From NCBI RefSeq assembly GCF_020091405.1, contig NZ_CP081903.1, positions 4,216,501 through 4,280,500 on the forward strand: 64,000 nt of DNA, in the 5' to 3' direction. The DNA comes from Bacteroides cellulosilyticus. Its GTDB lineage: Bacteria > Bacteroidota > Bacteroidia > Bacteroidales > Bacteroidaceae. The notes beneath the pieces are model-generated. The model was not told the origin of the DNA and searched no databases. It saw only the letters and a program-made list of their open reading frames with translations. Shown here piece after piece: positions 8,815-15,715 of this stretch (the first letter of the stretch is position 1; every line of letters starts with the position of its first letter). Position numbers and translations under genes: made by a program.

Positions 8815-8943
8815 GAATATAATGTCGCATCAATGAGGGTATTAGAGAAAATTGGATTTGAGAAAGAGGCAATTATTAAATTGTCCGTCATAAAAGAAGG
8901 ACGAATATTTAATGAATACATATATAGCATTATGAATATATGA
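8815..8943 (+). pseudogene. C-terminal remnant of a GNAT (RimJ/RimL-type) acetyltransferase
   Basis: The frame reads EYNVASMRVLEKIGFEKEA then IIKLSVIKEGRIFNEYIYSI and MNI before the TGA at 8941. The S-x-RVLEKxGF phrase followed by an aromatic YIYSI ending is the standard last third of RimJ/RimL-type GNAT acetyltransferases. Everything upstream is missing; the ATPase terminator lies 23 bp away. The stop codon overlaps the next start as ATGA (8940-8943), which shows that the acetyltransferase and the following 311-aa gene were once translationally coupled. Confidence 0.75.
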
Positions 8944-9875
8944 AAGATGAAGCAATAAAACATATAATTAGCAGGTGTAATCTAAATGAAATAGTTGATA
9001 TACTGTCCGATAAATTGAGTGGTTCAGAGTTAAACTCTTTGCTATTAGAGGTGTTTGACAGGCGTACCACAAAAGAAACACCATCTTCCTTATTGAGTAA
9101 ATACAGTAAAAACAAATTGGCTAAACCTGCACAATTAGATTTTCTGGAATTTAAAGAGGAAGAATTGGAATGCTGTAAAATAATTGCGAATAATAACTAT
9201 GAATTAATTGAGTTATCCCCTGTTGCTCAATTAGGTACAAGTAGTGTAATGGCAACAGTAAATCAAAAAAAAGTTCTTACAGCACTAAGAAACACGGAAG
9301 TTCAGTCCGACCCAACAAATGCAATAGCTTTGCATTATGCTTCATTAAAGAAAAGTAATGAACTGTCTGAGAAAACATATAATTTTGGTAATGTATCAAG
9401 AGTTATAAGAACTCAGGTTTTCTCAAACCCAAATTTTACGCCTCATTTTCCTCTTTTGTGCCTAATCTCGTGCGGTATGGATACGGGTAGTTTTGAATTT
9501 GAAAGAACTGAATTGCATAAACATTTAGCCATAACACAGAAGGTCTGCAAAGAAGTCTTTGGGTTTGAAAATATATTCTTTGAAATTATACCCTGCAAAG
9601 GATATGATGAAAAAAGTCAATTGGTATCAGATACCTTTTTTTATACTAAAAATAGCGGTTTGGATATTCGTATTGCCAAATCAGATTCACATAATAATTA
9701 TTACTACGGCATTAGAATTAAAACTAAGATTATTATTGATGGGGTAGAACATGAAATAGGTGATGGAGGATTACTTAACTGGACTCAAAACTTATTGGCA
9801 AATAAAAAAGAACGTATGCTCACAATGGGGATAGGGATACAATTATTGCACTTATTTAAGAAACAAAAATGTTGA
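8940..9875 (+). CDS. Unrecognised 311-aa protein, possibly related to class II aminoacyl-tRNA synthetase cores
   Basis: The family is not recognised with confidence. Features that recall a class II aminoacyl-tRNA synthetase or HisZ-like core are ELSPVAQLGTSSVMATVNQ (about 98-116), RNTEVQSDPTNAIALHYA, an arginine strand SRVIRTQVFSNPNFTPHFPL and GSFEFERTELHKHL. The C terminus MLTMGIGIQLLHLF resembles motif 3 (GxGxER) but lacks its Arg. With motif residues altered, aminoacylation itself looks doubtful. There is no signal peptide or membrane segment. The start overlaps the acetyltransferase remnant by ATGA, so the gene was the second member of a GNAT pair. The base composition (AT-rich) and codon use differ visibly from the PUL genes, which suggests transfer. 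It may still be translated although its partner is broken. Its normal function is unknown. Confidence 0.5.
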   Translation: MKDEAIKHIISRCNLNEIVDILSDKLSGSELNSLLLEVFDRRTTKETPSSLLSKYSKNKLAKPAQLDFLEFKEEELECCKIIANNNYELIELSPVAQLGTSSVMATVNQKKVLTALRNTEVQSDPTNAIALHYASLKKSNELSEKTYNFGNVSRVIRTQVFSNPNFTPHFPLLCLISCGMDTGSFEFERTELHKHLAITQKVCKEVFGFENIFFEIIPCKGYDEKSQLVSDTFFYTKNSGLDIRIAKSDSHNNYYYGIRIKTKIIIDGVEHEIGDGGLLNWTQNLLANKKERMLTMGIGIQLLHLFKKQKC

Positions 9876-9952
9876 AATCTAAAGTCATATACGAAAGCGA
9901 AATAAACGAACATGTTAAGGTTATATACACCTATAAAGATACTTGTCAATAA
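9869..9952 (+). CDS. Possible 27-aa open frame overlapping the end of the 311-aa gene
   Basis: An ATG at 9869 overlaps the previous stop as ATGTTGA. It reads MLKSKVIYESEINEHVKVIY then TYKDTCQ and stops 4 bp before the IS element. The coupling suggests the start of a third gene in the GNAT operon whose rest was displaced by the IS. It could also be chance. Confidence 0.25.
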   Translation: MLKSKVIYESEINEHVKVIYTYKDTCQ

Positions 9953-10026
9953 TTGTTGCACCTCAAAAAGTAGACACTGGAAGGTAGAAAAAAGATAGAG
10001 ATTGGTTATCTTCGTAAGTGGATAAA

Positions 10027-10073
10027 GGAAGCGCCCTGTAGAGAGGGGGTAACCCGAACGAAAGGGCGCTTCC
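10027..10073 (+). terminator. Hairpin upstream of the transposase, likely block to read-in transcription
   Basis: An 11-bp GC-rich stem (GGAAGCGCCCT with AGGGCGCTTCC) encloses an inner GGGTAACCC palindrome, between the left IS end and orfA. Insertion sequences often carry such hairpins to hide the start signal from outside transcripts. Confidence 0.5.
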
Positions 10074-10122
10074 TTAGCCCGTTTTGATTACCCCTGTCAT
10101 CTACCGGAAAGGAGAAACTTTT

Positions 10123-10470
10123 ATGGCAAAACATTTGAATCCATTGGAAAAAGAGTTCTTGATACGTAAGTTCAAGAGCAATTCCTTGATTAAGTTAAGT
10201 GACTTCTGTACAGTCAACAACATCTCTGACACAGCCTTCAAAAAATGGATAAGGCAGTATGATGAAGGTGGCTTAGAAGGTCTTGCGCGTGCTGACGCAG
10301 AGCTAAAGGGTGTTCTTCCTGAGGGTCTCAACCCTACGGAAGAAGCCTATAAGCGGGAGATTCTGCGACTCCGCATAGAGAACGAGCGTTTAAAAAAAAA
10401 TTATGTGGTACGTCAGACCGAGGATGGGCAAACGGAGTATGTTCGTTTAAAGCCGAAGAATTTAAAATAG
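10123..10470 (+). CDS. IS3-family OrfA (HTH transposase subunit)
   Basis: A 115-residue transposase subunit. The ATG at 10123 is preferred to the upstream in-frame ATG at 10084 because a GGAG motif lies eight bases before it and the conserved part begins MAKHLNPLEKEFLIRKF. An HTH_28-like helix-turn-helix (KLSDFCTVNNISDTAFKKWI) binds the IS ends. A leucine-rich helix (EEAYKREILRLRIENERLKK) probably mediates oligomerisation with the catalytic subunit. A run of nine A residues at 10392-10400 allows a -1 shift into the OrfB frame, which is open from before that run. Confidence 0.85.
   Translation: MAKHLNPLEKEFLIRKFKSNSLIKLSDFCTVNNISDTAFKKWIRQYDEGGLEGLARADAELKGVLPEGLNPTEEAYKREILRLRIENERLKKNYVVRQTEDGQTEYVRLKPKNLK
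10392..10400 (+). other. Candidate -1 programmed frameshift site (A9)
   Basis: The orfA codons here are TTA AAA AAA AAT, a slippery A-AAA-AAA. A -1 shift enters the OrfB frame without meeting a stop, and translation continues KLCGTSDRGW to EEFKIVDMLSRDFA. IS3-family transposases are usually made as such OrfAB fusions. The site lies 76 bp before the orfA stop, earlier than in many IS3 elements. Confidence 0.5.
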
Positions 10471-10475
10471 TCGAT

Positions 10476-11426
10476 ATGTTGTCAAGAGACTTTGCGATAG
10501 CGGATATCTGCCCCATGATGGGTGTGAGCCGTGCCGGCTATTATAAATGGAAGAGGCGTGAACCTTCTATGCGTGACATCACTAGGGAAGCGATGGTCGA
10601 AATCGTCGAACAGATCCATACGGAGCATCCGTCACATGGATACCGTTGGACGGCTGCTTATATACGTCATAATCTCAACCTCATTCTCAGTGACAACTTC
10701 GTCTATAAGTGCTTCCGATATCTTGGAATACAGTCTGAAACCTGCCACAAGGTGCATTATAAGCCTCGTAAGGTACGTGATCGATATCCTAATCTGATAT
10801 TTTCCACATGGGATACGGTCGACCGTCCCCGCCAGGTGATAGTATCTGACATGACTGTACTTAAGTTCTGGATATTCTATTTTGAGCTGACTTTCTACTT
10901 TGACGTATTCACTAAAGAGATATTGTCCTGGAAGTTGGCCGAGCGTAGGGGCGCCCGTGAACAATATGTGGATGGATTGAAAGAGGTAGTGACCCTGTTG
11001 AAGGGCTCTTCCGAGTCTGTTGTACTTCATACGGATCAAGGCAGTGTTTATTCATCAATGGCTTATAATGACCTTATAAAAGATACTGTGATAGTAAGGT
11101 CTATGTCACGTGCCGGGAAACCCACAGACAATCCCGTAAATGAGGCTCTTAATGGATGGATAAAAGAGGAACTGATGATAGACTACCGAATTGACAATTG
11201 TCGTTCGCGCGATCAGGTAAGAACTGTTTTAGAGAACTACATGGAATACTACAATAAGCAGCGCCCCTGTTTTGCTATTGGGTATGATACTCCCGTAGGC
11301 TATCGGAAGAGATATTACAAAGGTGAATTAGACAGAAAAGACACTTTTTCTAAGAGGGAACTATCCGAATTACCGAAATTTGTACAGAAGAGGAAAAATC
11401 ATGCTGATAATCAAAAGGTTGAATAA
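10476..11426 (+). CDS. IS3-family OrfB (DDE integrase-type transposase)
   Basis: A 316-residue catalytic subunit. The N terminus ICPMMGVSRAGYYKWKRRE is the HTH_21 part of IS3 OrfB. The rve core carries the three acidic residues at IVSDMTVLKF (about 123), VVLHTDQGSVYSS (about 188) and NPVNEALNGWIKEEL (about 224), so the triad looks intact. The C terminus (YMEYYNKQRPCFAIGYDTPV) is also typical. The frame extends upstream through EEFKIVDMLSRD past the annotated ATG, which supports synthesis as an OrfAB fusion. The element therefore appears complete and possibly active, although its right end has an unusual repeat array. Confidence 0.9.
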   Translation: MLSRDFAIADICPMMGVSRAGYYKWKRREPSMRDITREAMVEIVEQIHTEHPSHGYRWTAAYIRHNLNLILSDNFVYKCFRYLGIQSETCHKVHYKPRKVRDRYPNLIFSTWDTVDRPRQVIVSDMTVLKFWIFYFELTFYFDVFTKEILSWKLAERRGAREQYVDGLKEVVTLLKGSSESVVLHTDQGSVYSSMAYNDLIKDTVIVRSMSRAGKPTDNPVNEALNGWIKEELMIDYRIDNCRSRDQVRTVLENYMEYYNKQRPCFAIGYDTPVGYRKRYYKGELDRKDTFSKRELSELPKFVQKRKNHADNQKVE

Positions 11427-11430
11427 GGTG

Positions 11431-11564
11431 TCTACTTTTAAAAAGAAAAACTTGTGAAAATAGATGAGAATGTCTACTTTCGCAAAAGAGAAATTAAGAA
11501 AAAGTGTAGTATTGACTACTTTTAAAAATAGTATTAACTAAAGATTATTTTTAGTGTCTACTTT
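11431..11564 (+). repeat. Four copies of the IS end core at exact 42-bp intervals
   Basis: TCTACTTT, the complement of the terminal AAAGTAGA, occurs at 11431, 11473, 11515 (as ACTACTTT) and 11557, always 42 bp apart. The flanks are A-rich. The left end has a single clear copy. The last copy is the right terminal repeat itself. The array resembles multiple transposase-binding sites. Confidence 0.75.
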
Positions 11565-11578
11565 ATTGAGCTGGTACA

Positions 11579-12298
11579 ATATTTAATTCTTTATTGTCCG
11601 GCTACAAAGATGATATTGAAAAGTATGCACAACGTCCTAAAGAGCAAGATATCCTTCGCTATATTTTGAATTATGGCTGGGGATTGGCCGGGCAACGCTT
11701 CCAGTTCTCCAAATTCTGTAGTTCTTCCTATAAGTCGGCAGAAATGGGTAATGCGTTCAGAACTTTGGAGAAAACTCTTTTGTTGGAACTGGTCTATCCA
11801 TTGATTTCCACTTCATTTCCTATTCTTCCGGATTTGAAAAGAAGTCCGAAATTGTTGTGGTTGGACACTGGATTGGTTAATTATGTGGCTGGAATGCAGG
11901 AGAGTTTGTTGTTCACTTCTGATACAGATGAATTATGGAATGGACATATTGCTGAACAGGTAGTAGGACAGGAATTGTTGGGGGCTTCTTTTGCCTTTGG
12001 AGTCAAACGCATGTTTTGGGTTCGCGATGCCCGTAATTCACAAGCGGAGGTGGACTTTGTATATAAATATAAATCACATTTGATACCTGTTGAGGTGAAG
12101 ACGGGGGATAATTCTAAGCTGCGTTCTTTGCATCAGTATATGGATGAGTCCCAAGAGGACATTGCTTTGCGTCTATGGAACGGACCCTTGACTTCCGATT
12201 TGATACGTTTGCCTTCCGGCAAACAATACACATTATATAATATGCCATTTTACTATGCCGGACAACTGGAAACCTTTTTCAATAATAAGTTTGCATAG
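11579..12298 (+). pseudogene. Truncated AAA/DUF4143 ATPase (C-terminal 239 codons) beside the IS
   Basis: The frame is open from the IS border (IFNSLLSGYKDDIEKYA) to the TAG at 12296. It holds the winged-helix segment (DILRYILNYGWGLAGQRFQF, SSYKSAEMGNAFRTLEK), a family phrase KLLWLDTGLVNYVAGMQE and the DUF4143 nuclease-like ending (AEVDFVYKYKSHLIPVEVKT). The P-loop half is absent, and nothing left of the IS restores it, so the loss is larger than a simple insertion. A TTG at 11594 could start a short product, but no promoter or leader is expected inside the IS end. The stop lies one base outside the inverted repeat that begins the VirE/HU module. Confidence 0.85.
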
Positions 12299-12299
12299 T

Positions 12300-12402
12300 T
12301 TGTCAGCACTTCAGCACAACTCCATTGAATCTATTGAAATACAAACGGTTGCCTGGTGACGGCAACCGTTGTGATAAGTGACGACAAACCGTTTGTCGTC
12401 AC
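12300..12402 (-). repeat. Left 103-bp inverted repeat with two hairpins (3' of the primase gene)
   Basis: The outer part TTGTCAGCACTTCAGCAC (12300-12317) is followed by 23 diverged bases. Hairpin 2 is AACGGTTGCC (12344-12353) with GGCAACCGTT (12361-12370). Hairpin 1 is GTGACGACAAAC (12378-12389) with GTTTGTCGTCAC (12391-12402). It lies just after the primase stop codon. Confidence 0.75.
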
Positions 12403-12418
12403 ACTGAAAAATAAATTA

Positions 12419-14512
12419 TTATAACTTTTCTACCCAGTATACAATACCTTTGCAAGTTCGTTTATATTCCAGATTATTCTTCCGCAATATCCTCCCAAAG
12501 TGATTTACATTGCTTGCTGTCAGCTTAATATCCCTATTCTTACTCCGTAGATGTTCCAGTATTTGCATGGGAGACAAGTATTCGCCTTCTTCTCTCTCTT
12601 CCGGTGAACGAAAATAACAATGGAATAGCTGCTCAACCGGGCTCATTTGCTCGAATTCCCGGTTCGTTTCACGCAAAATAGCCTCATCGGCATCATCAAA
12701 CCAATAACGTTCGCCCTTTACGATGGCTTCCATCGCCTGTGCATAGAGTTGGCGGTAGTTGATGGTTACGTTTGTATCAATCGGTGCGGTCACTTCTATA
12801 CAGATGAAACGGCGGCTGCCGCTCGGATCGGTCAGCAAGTCTTTCTGATTGCTTGTCCCGATGAACGAGGCATAGCGCCGCATTTCCTGTATGCTGCTGC
12901 CATACGGTTTGCGCAGGTTGGCTACGGGCTTTTGTAGTAAATGTTTCAGAAAGCCTTGTTGATTGATGCTGACCTGGTCGAACTCATCAATGTTAATCAG
13001 CATGAAGCGCCCCAGATACAGTTCCGCATCCCGTTTGCTCTTGAAGTCCAGACTGTCGGTATAGCCGAAGCGGAGTTCAGGTGGAAGAATGATGCGGCAA
13101 TAGGTCGATTTCCGAAAACCCTGCGCACCCACCAATAGGGGAGATGTACTGTTGGAATGCAACTTATCGAGCCCCCTCCAATGCGCCACCATATTCAGGA
13201 ACCAGCGGTAGAAAAGTTCCCTCCAATGAGGATTGTTGCAAGGTACAAGGTCGGCCAATGCGCGGATGCGGTCTTTTCCGTCCCAGCGGCCCAGATTGCA
13301 GAGGTAGTCTTCCACCGGATTATAAAGCGGTACTCGATTGGAGGATAAATACCTGTTCACATCCCTGTCCCACACACGGATACCTTCTTGCAGGGCATCC
13401 ATTGCCACGCTGTTTTTTACGCGCTGGTCAACGGGCTGGAAATAAAAATGAATGGAGTCCCGTTGCCGGTATTCCAGGTCGCTCGTCAAAGCATTGAAAC
13501 GGAATTCGTACCTGCGTTCCATAAATTCATTTAGTCGGAAAGCAGTATCTTGTTCCGGTGTCAGCGATTTTCTTTTGCCAAATCCTTTGCATTCCTGATA
13601 GAGGTTGTGGACAGTTGTCCGCACGGTTGGTTCGTCCGTCTGCTTGAAATAATGTATCATGACTTGGCGTACAGTCTCTTCCTCCGGTATGCCTGCCTTG
13701 AAACAGTGTTCTGCCAGGCACACCAGCAGTTGCTGCAAGTCGTCGCCCCGTTTCCATTCTTCCATTTCATTCAGTGCTTTGCTGAGGGTTGTTTCAAACA
13801 ATAATGTGAAGGTCTGCGAGGTTTCGTAACCCGGTTTCAGTCTTGACAATGGGTTCTTTTCCGTCAGTTGGCGTTGCCGGAAAGTTTCTTCGCCGGGCAT
13901 ACCGAAGGGCTGCTCAAGGCAGAAAGGAATGGCTTGCCGGTTGAAGTAGGGATATGCATCAAGCGTCATGCGGCAGCTTTGCGTCATAGAAGGCTCTCGC
14001 AGCGTGATGGGAAACGGCAATATGGGCTGGTAGCATTGCACTGCCATGCGGTAGGCGTGTGCGTGAAAAGACTCCATGTTTTCTTCTTTCACCGGCAAAT
14101 TTCCGTCCGGCAGGGCGAATTTCACCCAGATTTTCACACTCCGTCCACTGCTTCCGGCAAAAGCCGCCCAAGTTTGCGGTAACAAAGCCGCCTGCCGTTT
14201 CACCAGTTCCACTTCGGACAATCCGGCCAAATGGTTTACTTCCAACATCACTACGCCGTTGTAGTGTTTCAGTTTTCGCCCGTTGTCTCTGCTTCTTCCG
14301 AATTCCACGGAGGGATAAATGCGCGGCAACTTGTCGATGTGTTCATAGTATCCTCCGCTGTCAGGATTCGTGTAAAGGAGCATGGAGCGCAATCTTGTGA
14401 CGTGTTCCTCTTTGGTTTCTGTTTTTATCCGGTCTATCCATGCGTCAGCTTCGCAGGTGTTGAGGGTTTCTTTTCCACTCTCCCGGTCTTCTCTGATAAG
14501 AGTTATTTTCAT
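12419..14512 (-). CDS. VirE-like primase/helicase (BT4734-like N-terminal domain plus VirE domain)
   Basis: About 697 residues. The ATG at 14512 (MKITLIREDRESGKE) is preferred to an upstream TTG at 14542 because the family starts this way. Residues 1-200 match the BT4734-like/VirE-N domain (GVVMLEVNHLAGLSEVELV, TWAAFAGSSGRSVKIWVKF), a primase-like fold. Residues 390-620 match the virulence-associated protein E ATPase: a P-loop-like VGAQGFRKSTYCRIILPPEL, Walker B INIDEFDQV, and a sensor motif FIGTSNQKDLLTDPSGSRRF. It probably acts on single-stranded DNA during priming or unwinding. It is divergent from the HU-like gene 445 bp away, with which it is regularly paired in Bacteroides. Its 3' end runs into the left hairpin repeat. 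A role in replication of a mobile unit is inferred. Confidence 0.85.
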   Translation of the reverse strand: MKITLIREDRESGKETLNTCEADAWIDRIKTETKEEHVTRLRSMLLYTNPDSGGYYEHIDKLPRIYPSVEFGRSRDNGRKLKHYNGVVMLEVNHLAGLSEVELVKRQAALLPQTWAAFAGSSGRSVKIWVKFALPDGNLPVKEENMESFHAHAYRMAVQCYQPILPFPITLREPSMTQSCRMTLDAYPYFNRQAIPFCLEQPFGMPGEETFRQRQLTEKNPLSRLKPGYETSQTFTLLFETTLSKALNEMEEWKRGDDLQQLLVCLAEHCFKAGIPEEETVRQVMIHYFKQTDEPTVRTTVHNLYQECKGFGKRKSLTPEQDTAFRLNEFMERRYEFRFNALTSDLEYRQRDSIHFYFQPVDQRVKNSVAMDALQEGIRVWDRDVNRYLSSNRVPLYNPVEDYLCNLGRWDGKDRIRALADLVPCNNPHWRELFYRWFLNMVAHWRGLDKLHSNSTSPLLVGAQGFRKSTYCRIILPPELRFGYTDSLDFKSKRDAELYLGRFMLINIDEFDQVSINQQGFLKHLLQKPVANLRKPYGSSIQEMRRYASFIGTSNQKDLLTDPSGSRRFICIEVTAPIDTNVTINYRQLYAQAMEAIVKGERYWFDDADEAILRETNREFEQMSPVEQLFHCYFRSPEEREEGEYLSPMQILEHLRSKNRDIKLTASNVNHFGRILRKNNLEYKRTCKGIVYWVEKL

Positions 14513-14683
14513 CCGTATATGTGTTTTGAAATAATTGAGCAATAAGGGTTATTCCTTAGCGACTGCAAGGTACGCATAATATGCGCTGAAAGCAAATTAT
14601 AAATGCCTTTTATGATTCTATTTATCCTTAAAGACTGTCGTCCTAAATGCATGAGAAAAATTAACGAATACTTAAGGGCAAAC

Positions 14684-14714
14684 TTGCTTTTGCCTTATTG
14701 ATTTCGTATCTTTG
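14684..14714 (+). promoter_or_regulatory. Promoter of the HU-like gene
   Basis: TATCTTTG at 14707-14714 fits the -7 box exactly. TTGC at 14684-14687, 19 bp upstream, is an approximate -33 box. Transcription would begin near 14720, inside the left arm of the 35-bp inverted repeat, giving a leader of about 240 nt. Confidence 0.6.
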
Positions 14715-14832
14715 CTTACTCTAAAACTTCGTCCTGCAATTGCGGGCCCGACGGTTTCGATATGGGAACCAAGTAGCCTGCAACTGCCCACCGGACAGCC
14801 CGCAATTGCAGGACGAAGTTTTAGAGTAAGCA
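14713..14832. repeat. Perfect 35-bp inverted repeat with 50-bp spacer
   Basis: Arms 14713-14747 and 14798-14832 are exact complements (core CTAAAACTTCGTCCTGCAAT). The left arm begins at the predicted start site of the HU mRNA, so the RNA would open with a very stable hairpin. The spacer has no -7 box, which argues against an invertible promoter. Confidence 0.8.
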
Positions 14833-14957
14833 TAAGAATATTTATCCTAAGCCAAAAGCACAAAAACGACAGACTATCTGCACATTTCTCTGCCTTGTTT
14901 TGGCTTTCAATCACTTAAGAAGAACAGTATTAACCCTTTAAACAGAAACAAAAAACA

Positions 14958-15581
14958 ATGGCAGCACAGTATGACTTCCAAAGAAGACCTAACCCGAAGG
15001 GTGACGGTGAATTACAACCCTTGTATCCACGTATCGTGAATAAAGGTACGATTGACACAGAGCGTTTGGTTAGTGACATTTCCCGAATGTCCAGTTTCAG
15101 CCCCGGTGACATCCATGGTTTGTTGGCGGCGATAGAGGATCGGGTTTCATATTATTTATCCGAAGGACACCACGTTCAGTTGGGCGACATGGGATATTTT
15201 TCGGCAGGCCTGCAAGGCCGTCCGGTGATGGATCCGAAAGAAATCCACGCGCAGACTATCTTTTTCGGCAAAGTACATTTCCGTGTATCACCCGATTTCC
15301 GCAAGCGGTGTGCCGGTTCTGTGGAGCGTGCCAAATATGGTTTCCGTAAGAGTGCGGAGCTTGGCGGTGCCGAGCGTTACCGCCGTTTACTGGTGTTTTT
15401 GGAGACGCATCCCTTCATTACACGCAAAGATTACAGCTGTATCACGGGACTTTTGAAGAATAAAGCACTGGATGACCTCAATTTGCTTGTGGAAAAGGGA
15501 TATTTGAGCACAATCGGGCGTGGTTCGCATAAAGTGTATGTACGTGCTAAACCACAGGAGGTTAAATCGGAAAATCCGTAA
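14958..15581 (+). CDS. HU-like DNA-binding protein with C-terminal winged-helix-like extension
   Basis: A 207-residue protein. Residues 1-125 are the HU-HIG type of the IHF/HU family found in Bacteroidetes: MAAQYDFQRRPNPKGDGELQ at the start, then DIHGLLAAIEDRVSYYLSEG, VQLGDMGYFSAGLQGRP and KVHFRVSPDFRKR, the DNA-binding arm region. Residues 135-207 form a small helical domain with RRLLVFLETHPFITRKDYSC and LVEKGYLSTIGRGSHKVYV, which looks like a winged helix and is longer than in plain HU proteins. It probably bends or coats DNA of the module. Its leader holds a 35-bp perfect hairpin, and its 3' end runs into the right copy of the module's terminal hairpins (15599-15701). Confidence 0.85.
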   Translation: MAAQYDFQRRPNPKGDGELQPLYPRIVNKGTIDTERLVSDISRMSSFSPGDIHGLLAAIEDRVSYYLSEGHHVQLGDMGYFSAGLQGRPVMDPKEIHAQTIFFGKVHFRVSPDFRKRCAGSVERAKYGFRKSAELGGAERYRRLLVFLETHPFITRKDYSCITGLLKNKALDDLNLLVEKGYLSTIGRGSHKVYVRAKPQEVKSENP

Positions 15582-15598
15582 ATATATCGAAAAAACCA

Positions 15599-15701
15599 GT
15601 GCTGATAAACAGTTTGTCAGCACTGGTTGCAACGGTTGCCAGCACAAGGCAACTGTTTGTTTTATTGTATATTAGCTGTCTTAGTGCTGGAGTGCTGACA
15701 A
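15599..15701 (+). repeat. Right 103-bp inverted repeat with two hairpins (3' of the HU-like gene)
   Basis: Hairpin 1 has a stem of GTGCTGA with TCAGCAC, extended by the flanking CCA/TGG. Hairpin 2 is AACGGTTGCC then GGCAACTGTT. The outer GTGCTGGAGTGCTGACAA (15684-15701) is the complement of the left end at 17 of 18 positions. Stem bases that differ from the left copy change in pairs, and the hairpin-2 loop (AGCAC in place of GTCAC) changes with them. Confidence 0.75.
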
Positions 15702-15715
15702 CTATCGAAAAACTT

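Larger units (their letters stand above)
9957..11578 (+). mobile_element. IS3-family insertion sequence with orfA/orfB
   Basis: Both ends share the 12-base core AAAGTAGACACT in opposite orientation (left near 9966, right complement near 11553). Outside it are related but gapped ends (TGCACCTCAA left; TGTACCAGCTCAA on the right complement). The borders are placed at those ends and are uncertain by a few bases. No clear target duplication was seen. The right border falls directly against the open frame of a truncated DUF4143 ATPase, so the element, or a deletion next to it, removed that gene's 5' half. Confidence 0.75.
12300..15701. mobile_element. Putative VirE-primase/HU module bounded by 103-bp inverted repeats
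   Basis: Two divergent genes, a VirE-like primase/helicase (minus) and an HU-like DNA-binding protein (plus), are enclosed by 12300-12402 and the reverse complement of 15599-15701. These align over 103 bases without a gap (75 identical by my count). The outermost 18 bases match at 17 positions. A perfect 35-bp inverted repeat lies between the two genes. This VirE/HU pairing is frequent in Bacteroides genomes. No transposase or integrase is inside and no target duplication was found, so mobility is an inference. Confidence 0.5.

Noticed and set aside
9957..11578. Target-site duplication of the IS
   Set aside because: The bases outside both ends do not match over 3-5 positions. The right flank is a truncated gene whose other half is not on the left, so a deletion probably followed the insertion.
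14713..14832. Invertible promoter (phase-variation switch)
   Set aside because: The 50-bp spacer has no TAnnTTTG box, and the promoter lies outside the arms, so inversion would not switch transcription. No recombinase is adjacent.
12299..15702. Target duplication flanking the VirE/HU module
   Set aside because: CATAGT on the left and CTATCG on the right are not direct repeats, so mobility by a standard transposase is not supported by the flanks.
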